Below, piece after piece: positions 1 through 10,721 of a stretch of 64,000 nt of DNA. Both the position numbers and the translations under genes were made by a program. Source of the DNA: Nemertoderma westbladi. Lineage: Eukaryota > Xenacoelomorpha > Nemertodermatida > Nemertodermatidae. Position 1 is the stretch's first letter. Every line of letters starts with the position of its first letter. The notes under the pieces were generated by a model that ran no database searches, was not told where the DNA came from, and saw nothing but the letters and a program-made list of their open reading frames with translations. The DNA lies in NCBI GenBank assembly GCA_032718475.1, contig JAUCBJ010007887.1:1-64000 (forward strand), in the 5' to 3' direction.

Positions 1-810
1 GAATCGATAAACATCAACGCCAGGCGACCAACCAACATTGAGGTCGAGCAGTATAGATTCCTGGACGGTATCGATTTCTCAATACCAAAGGTGGACGTTA
101 GGAAGGTGTCCATTATAGTAGGGATGGACTGCCCGACGGCCCACGAGAGAACGAAGACGGTCTTCGGCGAAGACAGGCAGCGGGACCCGACGGCGATCCT
201 CACGCCGTTCGGATGGACGCTTAGCGGCCCAGTTAAAACTAAGATCCCATGCAGTGTGACAGAGACATCAGGGTGCATGTTACCAGGCACCGCAGGCGCA
301 GAGGACGAAGAGGAGAAACAGGAGATAGTAGATCCAGATAGGGAGGTGACAGTAAGAAAGTGGGCAGAGGAGAGTAGGTTTCCCAGCAAGCATCGGTATG
401 GAGATGGAGCGGAGCGGATGGCGAGGTGTCCGGAGGACAACACTCCGGGGGAGTGTCCAGAGGAGTGTCCGGAAGAGACGCAGGTCCGGTTTGGAGGCAT
501 ACCGACAAGGGGGAAGTCGAGAAGGAAGGCAGGATGGAAAGGGATAGGACTATTATTCTACCTTCTGTTTTGCCTGTTCTTTCACTTTCTATTCATTCTG
601 CCGGCGGGAGACAACAAGGAGGGAGGTGGCATTTTGACGCCAGAGGGCGAGATAGTTAAGAAGGGGGCGGAGAGACCCGATTTCAGAGTGGCAGAAGAGG
701 GAGAACCAATTCCTGGTGAGATGGAATTGGCGAAGAGAGTGCGGCGAATTCTACAGGACCTACAAGATCAGCAGTGGGAGAGTGCCTGTTGGAAGAATCG
801 CCCTAGTTAA
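1..810 (+). pseudogene. BEL/Pao pol fragment: aspartic protease region joined to pol tail (E1)
   Basis: The frame is open from the left edge of the window, so the start lies outside. Codons at about 106-235 match the C-terminal half of the Pao retropepsin-like domain (DUF1758): an IIVGMDCP segment followed by TPFGWTLSGPV, the usual [IL]G-D...TP.GW...GPV signature. The DSG-type active site would lie upstream and is not visible. The RT, RNase H and integrase expected next are absent; an acidic linker, a strongly hydrophobic stretch (about 541-605) and a short tail follow. Around 783-806, in another frame, the sequence lines up with the pol end of E2 (CLLE then stop), so at least one internal deletion and one frameshift separate protease from the pol end. 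It is a dead remnant of an element on the + strand. Confidence 0.75.
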
Positions 811-1043
811 GAGGTTTAGTCGTCCAAAATTTTGGACTGAGGGGGGTGGGAATGAGGGCGAGACGCCCTTCCCACAAGAAATTAATTATTTAATTAAAAA
901 TAAATAATAATAAATAATTAAATAATTAAAAATAATAGTTAGTAGAAGTAAGAAGTAGTTCGAAGATAGGAGAGTAGAGTTAGAAGGCGGCGGGGTAAGG
1001 GAGTGTGGCATATTGTCATGCCACGAGTAGTAGTAGGGGGGTC
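811..1043 (+). other. E1 region after pol
   Basis: Non-coding stretch following the pol end. The first 60 bases align with the same position in E2 (22351-22405): both carry a motif like TTGGACTGAG then GGGTGGGAATGAGGG. An AT-rich part made of ATTAAATAATTA-like repeats follows at 880-935. Confidence 0.5.
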
Positions 1044-1380
1044 GTGGGCACCGGAAGCGCCACGTAGAAAGTAGCAGTGGTAGAGTGGTTGTGGGCACCG
1101 GAAGCGCCACGTAGAAAGTAGTAGCAGAGATTGGTTGTGGGCACCACGAGCGCCACGTAGATAGAGGGTTTTAGTTAGAGTTAGTAGTAGAGTGGTTGTG
1201 GGCACCGTTAGCGCCACGTAGATGGAGGTAGAGTTAGTAAGAGGGTACGTAGTACCGGTTGTGGTTGTGGGCACCGTTAGCGCCACGTAGATGGAGATAG
1301 AGTTAGTAAGAGGGTACGTAGTACCGGTTGTGGTTGTGGGCACCGTTAGCGCCACGTAGATAGAGATAGAGTTAGTTGGA
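1044..1380 (+). repeat. E1 tandem hairpin array, six GTGGGCAC...GCGCCAC units
   Basis: Six copies of a 20-base imperfect hairpin start at about 1044, 1091, 1137, 1198, 1267 and 1336. Each has GTGGGCACC, four variable bases, then GCGCCAC. The variable bases are GGAA in units 1-2, ACGA in unit 3 and GTTA in units 4-6. The last three units sit in a 69-bp tandem repeat that also contains a GGTACGTAGTACC palindrome. One further copy lies in the same region of E2 (about 22987). Confidence 0.8.
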
Positions 1381-1905
1381 GGATTTTAGTCAGAGTTAGA
1401 AAAGAGTTAGTAGACTTAGCAGAAAGTTAGAGAGTTCTAGTTAGAGTTAGTAGAAAGTTAGAGGCTTTTAGTTAGAGCTAAAAGTAGTAAGAGTTAGCAG
1501 AGAGTAGAGTTAGTAGTTAGTAGAGTTAGATAGTTAGGGTTAGTAAGTTAGATAAGGTAGATAGTATGATAGCACAGGGGTAGCATTAGAGGTCAGGGCC
1601 TTAGAGAGTGGCAGAGATTAGAGAGGAAATAGTGAGAAGAGCTGTTGGCGAGAAGTTAAGAGTGCGATTCAGGCGTGGGGAGAGAGCGAGTTGAGTTAGA
1701 GAGCGAAGTTAGAATGGTGAGAGTGTTGGGGAAACAAAAATTGTGTGAGAGAAGCGCACGATCGGCCCGACACGAGACGCCAGAGGGTAGTGACATCATA
1801 CCCATAGGGAGCGGCCTGGAAAGCCGACTCCAAAAGAAAAGATTTCCACCCCACACCCGATGCTAGATCGGGATCCAGCGGGATTGTAACGCACTTTATG
1901 GTTTG
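1381..1905 (+). other. E1 3' untranslated region, TTAG-rich then unremarkable
   Basis: 1381-1560 is purine-biased and made of short GTTAGAG and TTAGTAG words, probably slipped simple repeats. 1561-1905 contains only a short open stretch (1675-1866) with no recognisable domain. Its position corresponds to the env-position gene of related elements, but no similarity is visible, so that gene seems to have been lost here. Confidence 0.5.
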
Positions 1906-1941
1906 ATGCTATCTTCACCGGGAAGATGGCATGGGGGGGAG
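1906..1941 (+). promoter_or_regulatory. Stem-loop plus polypurine tract before E1 3' LTR
   Basis: ATGCTATCTTC (1906-1916) pairs with GAAGATGGCAT (1922-1932) through 11 positions, one of them a G-T/G-U pair, closing a 5-base loop. A purine run, GGGGGGGAG (about 1934-1941), follows and abuts the TGTTAG start of the LTR. The purine run is the expected plus-strand primer. E2 has the same stem with a different loop; E3 has a different stem in the same place. Confidence 0.75.
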
Positions 1942-2442
1942 TGTTAGCGAATCAATCCCGCCAATACTCCACAAAGTTAAGCCAATAAGCAATATTGGGG
2001 GACACGAGATTAGGTCCCAAACCAACTCGTGTCTCCCCAACAGAATGGGAAGGAGAAGCACACAATAAGGGTCAGGGGTTAGTATCCTGACAAGGGAGAG
2101 AATAGCTGGGGTGAACGGGAACACCTCAAAGGGCGCCAACAAGGGTAGCAACCAATCAGAGGGGGGCTGGCACCGATTGAGTAGCAATAAGGCCACCGTG
2201 CGATATAACCAGTAAGCAGTAATCATATTACCTCAGTTATCTCAGTGTTACTGGTGGTACAGTAAGTTACAATTAGGGAAGTACCGGGATTTTAGTTACC
2301 GTCATCCCGTCAACCTGTGAACGTCAGTGTATAACATCAATCTATATCTATATCTATATCACGTCTCAAGATCACAATATAACGAACAACAGTAACCTCA
2401 ACTTACACTCTTTCACACGGCGGGGACGCGTGAACTAAAACA
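1942..2442 (+). repeat. E1 3' LTR
   Basis: It starts TGTTAGCG directly after the polypurine tract, matching the LTR start in E2 (26168) and close to those at 27393 and, reversed, 18504. A TATA-like GATATAACC lies near 2200. The right end is a guess: a CA near 2441, after a segment resembling the end of the E2 LTR. No second LTR is in the window, so neither length nor TSD can be confirmed. Confidence 0.6.
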
Positions 2443-3191
2443 GGATAAATCGGGTTCATCTCCGGATACTACTCCCCCCCCCCCCCGGACAGTTCCATTC
2501 CGTTCGAGTAGGACACTACTGTTTTAATAATTTCGCACGTTTATTTTTCATTTTGTAAGGTAAACATAGAACATTTTTATTTTCAATATTTTCTTGACCC
2601 TTTATTAACCTCGATCGCACACGGTAAATATAATGCCTCGAGAATTAATAGTGAAAACATTTTAACTTTTTTTCCCATGTAATAAATAATTATTGTGTTT
2701 TATCTGTGTATCTGCGTTGAATATAATTAATATATTGATAATTAATTTCGCTGGAGTTAATTAGAAGTTCGCTGGATTTAATATTATTTACCGTGGCTCA
2801 GCAGAGGTGTGATGGCAATGTAAGGTCATGTGTGAATCATACTTGGGCCTATATGGTGAGTGTGCATGGGGGGGGGGGGGGGGAATTAGTAGATAATTCG
2901 GAATGTGAATCCTGTTTTCATTTTTTTAATCTGGACGCTAGTGGCCTTGCATGTTTTCACGTGACATACATAGAATACAGGCAAAAATACATAGAAATAA
3001 GCCCAACGCTAATAATTAACACATATATATGAACTATACAGGAAGGTACTGTTTCTCCTGTTCAAAGCAAAATCTAATCATGAATACTTTTTCAATGTAA
3101 CTCGTAACTAAACCAATTGGAATTGGTCCTTTTTTGAAGAAATCCTACATGGGCATTTTGGAGCTAACCCGCCACTACTGCTTGGCTCACT
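2443..3191. other. AT-rich interval with C13 and G16 homopolymers
   Basis: No gene or recognisable element was found. C13 lies at 2474-2486 and G16 at 2868-2883. The short open frames here have no protein-like features. Confidence 0.5.
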
Positions 3192-3196
3192 GGAAG

Positions 3197-4310
3197 TGTT
3201 CGCGCTTATAAACCTTTAGCAGTTTAGCCTGCCAATTTTAGTTGTCCTCTTGTTTATAAATCGACTTTAGCCTATATCAATTACCTAGTGTACTGAAGTT
3301 ACATCAGCCGAAGCCAGTCCGTGCGCGGCGTATGACCCACGGTGTGGGAGACTGGATTCGGATTCCTTGAGAGTTATTGCAGTGTAGACCTACTGTATTA
3401 TTCGATTGATCGCTACTATATAATCTCTGACAAATATATTTACTTTCGGGGAAATATTAACAGTTCCTTTAGGGCGTGGCGCTTTAAGTATAAAAACAGA
3501 GTTATGACTTATACTAATCACAACTAGATGGCCACAGAGTTTCGTAAATAGCGCATTCTTTAGGAGATGCTTTATTAACCTTCACACTACTTCACACTAC
3601 TTCACACTACTTCGCACTAATCTGCCGACCGTCACTGAATTTGATCATATATAAGGAGGATCGCAACTGACACACGTAGGGATTATGAAATAGCATTTAA
3701 TTCACACAAAACCACTATAATGTAAGTCGCAGTTGCTACCGGTAAACCTGTTCCTCTTACCTCAGTAATCAAGAAGATTGAGGGGTTTATGATTATTTAT
3801 CGGTATTCTCCAAATATAACAGCAATATCCATTAATATAACAACAATTAATAAAAGACCGTAAACAGAAGTAAAATAGTGCGGTGATTCAGTAATATGTA
3901 GTCAGTTAATGACAAGTTAGGTGTAAATGAGTTGTGACAAGGTGACAAGTTAATAGATTTACGTTCTTATAATCCAAGGCCATCTGATGTTCCTAGGCCA
4001 AAGTCTGAAACTTCCGCACAGAAGCACAGAAATATCTGAGTTGGTTCTGATGCTCAGAAAATAGTAAACAAAGACCGTAATGCATTGCGCGAGTTTCCAT
4101 AGGTTTCTGTTAGACATAAAGTGAAAATTGCTCTGATTGGCTGAATAATACAGAACAAAGAACCTCCACATCCACAAAGAATCAGCTGACAGATTTCGTC
4201 ATCTTGGTGCTAATTCCTTCCCGTCGCGTAGTTGGATAAATTTAGGGCTATTTTAGAGTATTCTGCGCATTGCGTAAAAATGACTTGTTATGTCCGCAAA
4301 AGCTTTTACA
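3197..4310 (-). repeat. Solo LTR of the C/D Pao family, TSD GGAAG
   Basis: 1114 bp starting TGTTCGCGC and ending CTTTTACA, with an exact 5-bp direct repeat GGAAG on both sides (3192-3196 and 4311-4315). It aligns along its length with the LTRs of C (27946-29141) and D (46050-47326, 56842-58119): shared landmarks include GCCGAAGCCAG, CGGGGAAATATTAACAG, a TATA-like CATATATAAGG and TTGTTATGTCCGC near the right end. No internal sequence is attached, so it is the remnant of LTR-LTR recombination. Orientation follows C and D. A tandem CACACTACTT motif lies near 3585-3615. Confidence 0.85.
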
Positions 4311-4751
4311 GGAAGTGTATTTAGGTAAAGCTCTATTGTAGGCTGTGGCTCTGTTTAAGCTTAGCTGAGCCAAGACGACAGATATTAGGATGGGAACACG
4401 AACACACCATAGTATCCTTCCCTGGTAGCCAGCTTGTCTTTCCCGCACTGGGGGTAGACCATTGCCATTGGTTGGCTGTATGCTATTGTAATACAAAGAG
4501 AGCGGCAGGATAAAGAGAAATGCCGATCTCACTAACAGGGCTGGTCCCACAGGTCACTTTAAGGTAGGTGGTACAGTAGGTACTACAGTTTACATGTTCA
4601 AGGGCACCAGTCCCTAGTCGCTAGCCCATAGTCTGTCATGAAGTTCCTGTAGTAGTTTCAGACGCTTTCACTCAGTATCCTTAGTGTCCAGGAAGTTGGG
4701 AGTTGAGTGTGGGTGGGTGGATTGGTGGCTCCCACGCAACACCGCAGTGTC

Positions 4752-5162
4752 GGGTGACTACAAAACAAAGACCAACGACCCAAATAATAAAGACCTGTAC
4801 AAATACAAAACACATGTGTTAACTTTCGTTTATTGTTTTGGTTCCCCAACACGCCTCTGCAACCTGCTTCTTTACTAACCTGCTCTTTTAAATGGCAATG
4901 TGACCTCACGCTCTCTGGCTATGCTGCTATGGGACCTAAAGCTCTTTGGAATCTAACACTCTTTGGGACGTAACGTGACTTTACCTCTTTGTTTTGTACA
5001 GGTCACAATGAGCGTTATGCACCATTGCTATTTAAAGGAGCAGGTTAGTAAAGGAGCAAGTTACAGAGGCGTGACGGGGGATTCTAAACAATTAACGAAA
5101 GTTAACACATGTAACAAGATTATGCAGGTCTTTATAATTGGGTCTTTGTTTTGTAGTCACCC
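4752..5162. mobile_element. Mutator-like miniature element (MITE), TSD CGCAGTGTC
   Basis: 411 bp with long imperfect terminal inverted repeats. Left arm 4752-4902 and right arm about 5010-5162 are reverse complements, starting GGGTGACTACAAAACAAAGA and ending with its complement, around a 110-bp centre. A perfect 9-bp direct repeat CGCAGTGTC flanks it (4743-4751 and 5163-5171). Long inverted repeats with a 9-bp target duplication are the mark of Mutator/MULE transposition. There is no coding capacity, so it would need a transposase in trans. Confidence 0.85.
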
Positions 5163-5171
5163 CGCAGTGTC

Positions 5172-5500
5172 CGCGAATTATACATTGTAAAAAAATATTA
5201 AAAAAAATTTTTATTATAAAAAAAAATATTATTGAAATTAATTTCCGAAATTAACATCCCGTAATTAATTTATGGACGTCCATTAATTAGTTATTTCATT
5301 ACGATTCTGATTGGTTGATAGATTAATTTCGGGACGTCCATAAATTAATTTCGGGACGTCCATAAATTAATTTCGGGACGTCCATAAGTTAATTTCGGGA
5401 CCTCCATAAGTTAATTTCGGGAAGTCCATATAGTTAATTTCGGAACGTCCATAAATTAATTTCGTGACGTCCAAAAATTAATTTCGGGACGTTCAGATTA
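5172..5500. repeat. 22-bp tandem repeat, TTAATTTCGGGACGTCCATAAA type
   Basis: About eight copies of a 22-bp unit run from 5322 to about 5493, diverging towards the right; each has a GGACGTCC palindrome core or a one-base variant. One inverted copy lies at about 5258-5285. Poly-A/T sequence (5190-5235) precedes the block. Confidence 0.8.
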
Positions 5501-6567
5501 TTATACATACTCCTCCTTTAACGAAGCCCCATTCAACTCCCTTTATAAGACTGTACTCTATCAATGCCTCAGTGGGCGGACTCCAGTACTGCAAGGCTCA
5601 GCGCCGGGTAAGTTAACATTAACAATCTGTCAATAATAAAAATGAAAGCGAGCCGACATAGTCAGATCCACCAAATGGATGGCCAAGGAGACAGACTGTC
5701 TGGAATGAGCTGAATCGCTTCGCCAAAACGACCAAGTAGCCCATAGGAATACACTACATTTTTTTGGTGATTTTGGTCATTTTGGCCGCCAAAACGACCA
5801 AGTTAATGTTTATTGGGATTGGTACTGTAGGTCGGTTTCTTGATCAAACCTCACAAATAGTGAAATTTTTAATTTATACACAGAGAAGTAGTCTAACTCA
5901 GCCCAATCACCCAGTGGAATGCAAAGCACGTTTGTGTTGCGTCATCTTAAGAAACAATTACCTGTAGTTTCATAATCTACTCCCTCAGAAACATCATGAT
6001 CACGGCCAATTGAAAATTGTCCCATACTTTACCATTATAATGGCGATTACATTTTAGTGCACTGTATTAATGTAATATATGAAACCTGGAGGGCAGGAGT
6101 GTTATAATGCTTTAGGGTGATAGGGGGAAGCATGTATTTGAACTAAGAATCATTCCTCAGTTAACTAATCTTTGAGTTTATGCATGTAAAGTCCGTACTT
6201 TACAACAAATTTCAAAAAATTTAGTTTTTTAGCAGATAAGAAGATCGGTAAGTACAGTAATTGATACATTTTTAGAAAAATGGAAAGAATTTCTAAACTT
6301 TTCACAGAATACATGTGTACCAAGTTTGGTTATACAGTATTTCATCAATGATTGGCGGACTTGTTTCGGTTTTTATCAGCATTTTTGAAACTATCGGTAC
6401 CAACAGACAGAATGTCTGATATGTGACCTTTGTTTCCTTAAACTTCAGATTATTTCCAAACTTTTGACAGACTTCATACGTACCAAGTTTGGTTTAATTC
6501 CATCTATAAATGACCGAGTTATACAGTATTAGCGATCAAAAATTAGACAGATGACATACAACTCCTC
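5501..6567. other. Interval with no recognised gene
   Basis: Two short diverged direct repeats are visible: CGCCAAAACGACCAAGT near 5720 and 5788, and a TACCAAGTTTGGTT-containing segment near 6318 and 6490. CCCATACTTTAC near 6020 recalls a motif repeated at 16555-16975. No coding region was recognised. Confidence 0.4.
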
Positions 6568-7068
6568 TGTGAACTATTGTCTTATTGTTTATATCAGAAA
6601 CTAATACATAATGTATACCTGTAACCTTTCGGTTGGTGTTGGGTTTTGATTGTACCTACCAGTACTGTTATATGTATACACCCTACTGCTGTACTACCCT
6701 ACCGGTATGTGGTTCTTTGGTGTTTTCTGCTGGTGCCTTGATTACAGTCACATTCTGACATTATTATTATACAGTTATATTGCTGCACTGCTTTACCTCC
6801 ATTACTTATGTTTTCTGCCAGATCCCATATTTGGATTGCAGTATTTTATACGCACATTTCTTCGAACCGGATATTATATTATACACATATTGCAGTATTG
6901 TGCTGAAGGGCGCGGCCCTAACCAGCTAACAAACTGTATTCTACCACCACCTTTGGGCTTTTATTACTGCATTAGGCCTACATACCGGTTTACCGGTACC
7001 AGGACTGCTCTCTAACCTACTACCATACTTACAGACTCATTACCGATATCAGACTGTTGTGTGGAATT
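6568..7068 (+). repeat. 5' LTR of Pao element B (interrupted)
   Basis: It starts TGTGAACTATTG and matches 16099-16387 with about five differences over 289 bp, so the two form an LTR pair around the element B genes. The match ends near 6856 only because the right-hand LTR is cut off there. The 5' LTR probably continues to the inverted-repeat block that starts near 7069, and may resume after 10497. Confidence 0.8.
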
Positions 7069-7370
7069 CCGGGTATCCGGTAGTACCCTTGTAAAACGAG
7101 GATCCCAGCAAAATCCGCGGATCCTTTTGCGGATACCATAGAAGCAATGACGGATCCCAGTAGGATCCGCGGATCCTAGAAACCACGGATCCGCGGATCC
7201 AATAATAGTCTATGGTATCCGCATTATACAAATTTGTAAAACGCGGATCCCATAGCAAACCATTAAGGCAGCGGATCCCATAGACATCATTGAATATCCT
7301 TTACATGTCTCTTATGGTGTCCGCTGTTTACAAATTTGTAAAGAGCGGATCCCGTTCATTCAATGCAAAT
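7069..7370. repeat. Left arm of ~300-bp inverted repeat around the Penelope-like RT
   Basis: Reverse complement of about 10188-10497 with scattered differences. Shared blocks in order: TTGTAAAACGAGGAT, CCAGCAAAATCCGCGGATCC, TATGGTATCCGCATTATACAA, GTAAAGAGCGGATCCCGTTC. Several GGATCCGCGGATCC palindromes make each arm self-complementary as well. Confidence 0.85.
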
Positions 7371-8639
7371 ACCGGTACAGTAGTTAGGCCTTAATTATGT
7401 AGTTAGTTAACAGTTAAGCATATAATAATAATAATAAGCGAGCAAGCCGTAGCTATGCAGTAAGCCCGCAAAGTGCAAAGGTCTGACAGTCTGCTGCAGT
7501 ACAGCTGCTATAGGCCTATAGCAGTACTGCAGTATAGGGGCTGTTGCTGTTACGCTGTCTGTCGGAGAGGTAATAGCCCGTGGGGTAGGCCTACCGGTTA
7601 CAGTATGATTTACTGGCGTTTGGCTTTTATATTTTTTTGGCTTTATTATTGGCTCCTTGCTGTAGGTACCAGTACTACGTCGATATTGCACCAGTCCTTT
7701 TTCCTCAACCTTATAGCAATCGTTGGTTACTGTGAAATAGGTGGTAGACTTAATTAACAAGGATTCCAAATATGCTGAATGTAGATGAGAAATAGCTGGA
7801 TATGGTCGTCCAAAGCGATCTCATTAAGATTTGTATTATGTAAGACTTTAGTAGTTAATTAATTATGAGACTGTATTCCACGGCATGATGTACAGTACAC
7901 AAGATGTTATATATTATATTATTATTGTAATTTACTGTTTGGTCTCGTTTATACTGTATTCGTGATTTATATAAAAAAAATACAGTGATATTTTAGTTTA
8001 TTTTGTATATCAATATATTTGTCGAAACAAAACATATCGATGTCTAATCAAACATAGAAATAACGAATGACAATAATGAAATAACTATTTATTTACTTGC
8101 ATTGTTGCGATAATCTACTTCATACGATTGTGATAGCCTGACTCTATAATCCTTCGCGGCTTTTTCAGAATGTCTCTAATCTCATAGGGTTCTTATAACT
8201 ATGTATAACATACTATATATGGCGAATAGGGGTGAACCGGATATAACTTGATAATTAAAAAGCATCTAGTCAAAGATTGCACGCTATCAAAAATAAAATA
8301 TTAGAGTAAATTTGAAATTAGGGGGGGGGGGGGGGGGGGGTTGCCTCAAATCCCATCTCGGCGAGCTTAATGTCTGTCTCAATGTTAAATATCAATTAAA
8401 GGAAGGGAGCAGGTTACAATAGTACGTTATTCTAACCAAAACAATAAACTAAAGTCAATAGAACAGGATAGTTTTATTTTTGAGAGTAATCAGGTGTGAT
8501 TAGCGTCGATTTCCCCTGGAGAGGGATGAATTTTGATTATGTCGACAGTCCCCCCCCCCCCCCCCCCCCCCCAGCTCATCTACAGACATTAGAATATACG
8601 CCCATCCGATGAAGTAGCCTAAAACTCATTATACTTAAT
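7371..8639. other. Segment between left inverted repeat and RT fragment, with G20 and C23 runs
   Basis: No coding similarity was recognised. It lies 3' of the reverse transcriptase (which is on the - strand), where a GIY-YIG nuclease would sit in a complete Penelope-like element; none is visible. G20 lies at 8321-8340 and C23 at 8550-8572. Confidence 0.4.
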
Positions 8640-10030
8640 TTCGACACTTTAATTTTAGGACACTAATACCTAGCGAACGCAAGTCAGCATTATATTTGCG
8701 GATAACGGGCGCTAGGACAGGCAGGAACTGTGGGGTCGTAGGGAGATATATAGAGGTGTATTTTGGCCCATTCGATGTAGTCTTATTCAAATTTTGGGGT
8801 GCTGATGGACCATCCCCCTCTGTTGGTAAAGACGGCTGCTGCGTGATCGGCACTGGACCAAGAGGTGTTGGGTTTGGTTTGATGCATGGAGGGAGAGGAG
8901 GAAATCCAGCGGATAGCCTCGGTTCTCACACAACTCGAGGTACTGGTGTTTATAACATGTGAACAAATGGTTTGAGTCAGTTAAACGGCGAATACGCAAA
9001 ATTTCAGATTTCACCACTGCCCGTAACGTAGGTTTATGGTGGAAACTAGAGTACATAATAGGTAGTTTATTAGCCATTGGTTTTCTAAATAAACGAGTTC
9101 TAAGGCTGTAGGCATTAGCAGCAATCGTTAGATCTAGGTAGTCGACACTAGCATGGGAGTTCCTACAAGCTGAGTTGAATGCGGTCTTCATGAACTCGAA
9201 ATGCTCACCAGTTAGTCGCTCATCGTAAATTGCGAAACTATCATCCACCAGAGTACGAAAGAATGAAGGAGTCCGTAGCGAAATAATTATCGCCCTCTTG
9301 AGTACTTTGTACGAACTGATAATAGAATAATCACTACTGTGGTGACCGCCCATAGGTGCTCCTGCGATTTGCAGGTAGTACATATTCTAGTAACAGAAAA
9401 AGTTGTGGTATAAAAGAAACCGTAAAATTTCTGCGAGTTGAGTTGGTGTAAAAATAGAACGTTCAGGTAACGTAGGATCCTCCGAAAGTGCATGCATGGT
9501 AGCCTCAATACCCAATTCATGAGGGATGGCGGTAAACATGTCTATTACATCAATAGTAACTAAAGTAAAATGGGAATTATTAGTTGTTGTAGGCATGGTT
9601 TGTTTGAGATCCAAAGAGCTTTTTAGATAGTTATCGGCAGTAGTAACTAAAGGGTGCAGGTAGTAGTGCATCATTTTGGATAAGGGTTTAAAAAATGCGT
9701 CCGTATTAGATATAATAGGTCTACCTTTTGGGATTAGGGCACCATTAGGGTGGGTTACCCATTCGTCACGTGGTTTATGGTCTTTAAGAGTTATAAAGAT
9801 ATGGCCGGTAGTAAAGGTATTAGGGAAGAGGTGATGGCGAAGCCGTTGGTTCCCAATAGCAAGGGAATCTAATAACGGTCGGCATTCAACACGAAAGCGT
9901 GCAGTAGGGTCTTTGCGTAGTTTCTCATATGTTTCTTATCACCCAAAATTCAAAGGATCTCATATTCCTTAGCAGATTTATCCAATAAAATAATATTACC
10001 AGTTTTGTCACCTTTAAGGAATCTCCGCTA
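8640..10030 (-). pseudogene. Penelope-like reverse transcriptase, broken
   Basis: Read on the - strand from about 10030: a KGDKTG...LLDK segment, then IFITLKDHKP and GRPIIS (finger region), LVTIDVIDMFTAIPHELGI (9598-9540, motif A with the catalytic D), QIAGAPMGG (9377-9350, motif B region), TLVDDSFAIYD (9255-9223, motif C with the D-D pair), then YLDLTI, a segment resembling the Penelope thumb, and LPVLAPVIRKYN near 8730. The pattern fits Penelope-like RTs better than LINE or LTR RTs. The frame changes several times (near 9395-9385, 8850 and upstream of 9674). The N-terminus and any nuclease are missing. Confidence 0.75.
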
Positions 10031-10187
10031 AATTATTGTTATTTCGGAGCTGTTTGAGAGCCAACTGCTGTGCTGGGGTGATATTAGGGCGCACATCCTC
10101 ATTAAGTTATCTACATTGACATGCTGGTATGAAGGTATGTCTGTATGAGTATGTAGGCCTACAATTGCCCTACATACAGAATCAAGC

Positions 10188-10497
10188 AATTGCATTGTTT
10201 GAACGGGATCCGCTCTTTACAGATTTGTAAACAGCGGACACCATAAGATACATGTAAAGGTTATTCAATGGTGTCTATGGGATCCGCTGCCTTAATGGTT
10301 TTCTATGGGATCCGCGTTTTACAAACTTGTATAATGCGGATACCATAGACTATTATTGGATCCGCGGATCCGTGGTTTCTAGGATCCGCGGATCCTACTG
10401 GGATCTGTCATTGCTTCTATGGTATCCGCAACAGGATCCGCGGATTTTGCTGGTATCCTCGTTTTACAAATGCCCTATCCGGTACTTTTTCGGTACT
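10188..10497. repeat. Right arm of ~300-bp inverted repeat
   Basis: Partner of 7069-7370 (see there). With the left arm it delimits a 3.4-kb unit containing the Penelope-like RT, inside the 5' LTR/leader of element B. Exact ends and a TSD could not be fixed because the outermost 20 bases are diverged. Confidence 0.8.
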
Positions 10498-10721
10498 TCA
10501 GTACTTCTTGTTTTATTTCTACCGCCACAGCGCTGTACAGCAGTACAGTTGGGTATCACTGAGAATACCCAACTGCTGTATCAGTACTGCAGTACCGGTA
10601 CCAATCTCCCGGTACAGCGGTAGGCCTACTGCTACAGTTCTAGGGCCTATCCTATTTCAAGCAACTGGATCAGTATTTTCCTTTAGATTTCAGTTGCTAA
10701 AACCCCATTCCAGCATTCAGT
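10498..10721 (+). other. Element B leader before gag
   Basis: It runs from the inverted repeat to the gag ATG and contains palindromic ACCGGT- and TAGGCCTA-type words and the imperfect inverted pair AGTTGGGTAT...ATACCCAACT (10546-10574). It is probably the tail of the 5' LTR plus leader; no primer-binding site could be identified. Confidence 0.5.

Noticed and set aside
939-1355. A repetitive threonine/proline-rich protein on the - strand
   Set aside because: It is the translation of the hairpin tandem repeat; no start context or homology.
1044-1380. CRISPR-like array (repeats with variable centres)
   Set aside because: Spacing is irregular, the variable part is only four bases, and the setting is an animal retrotransposon.
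6650-7015. A membrane protein of about 120 residues
   Set aside because: The frame lies in the element B LTR, is repeated only partly in the other LTR, and is rich in Tyr/Leu from AT-rich sequence; no domain.
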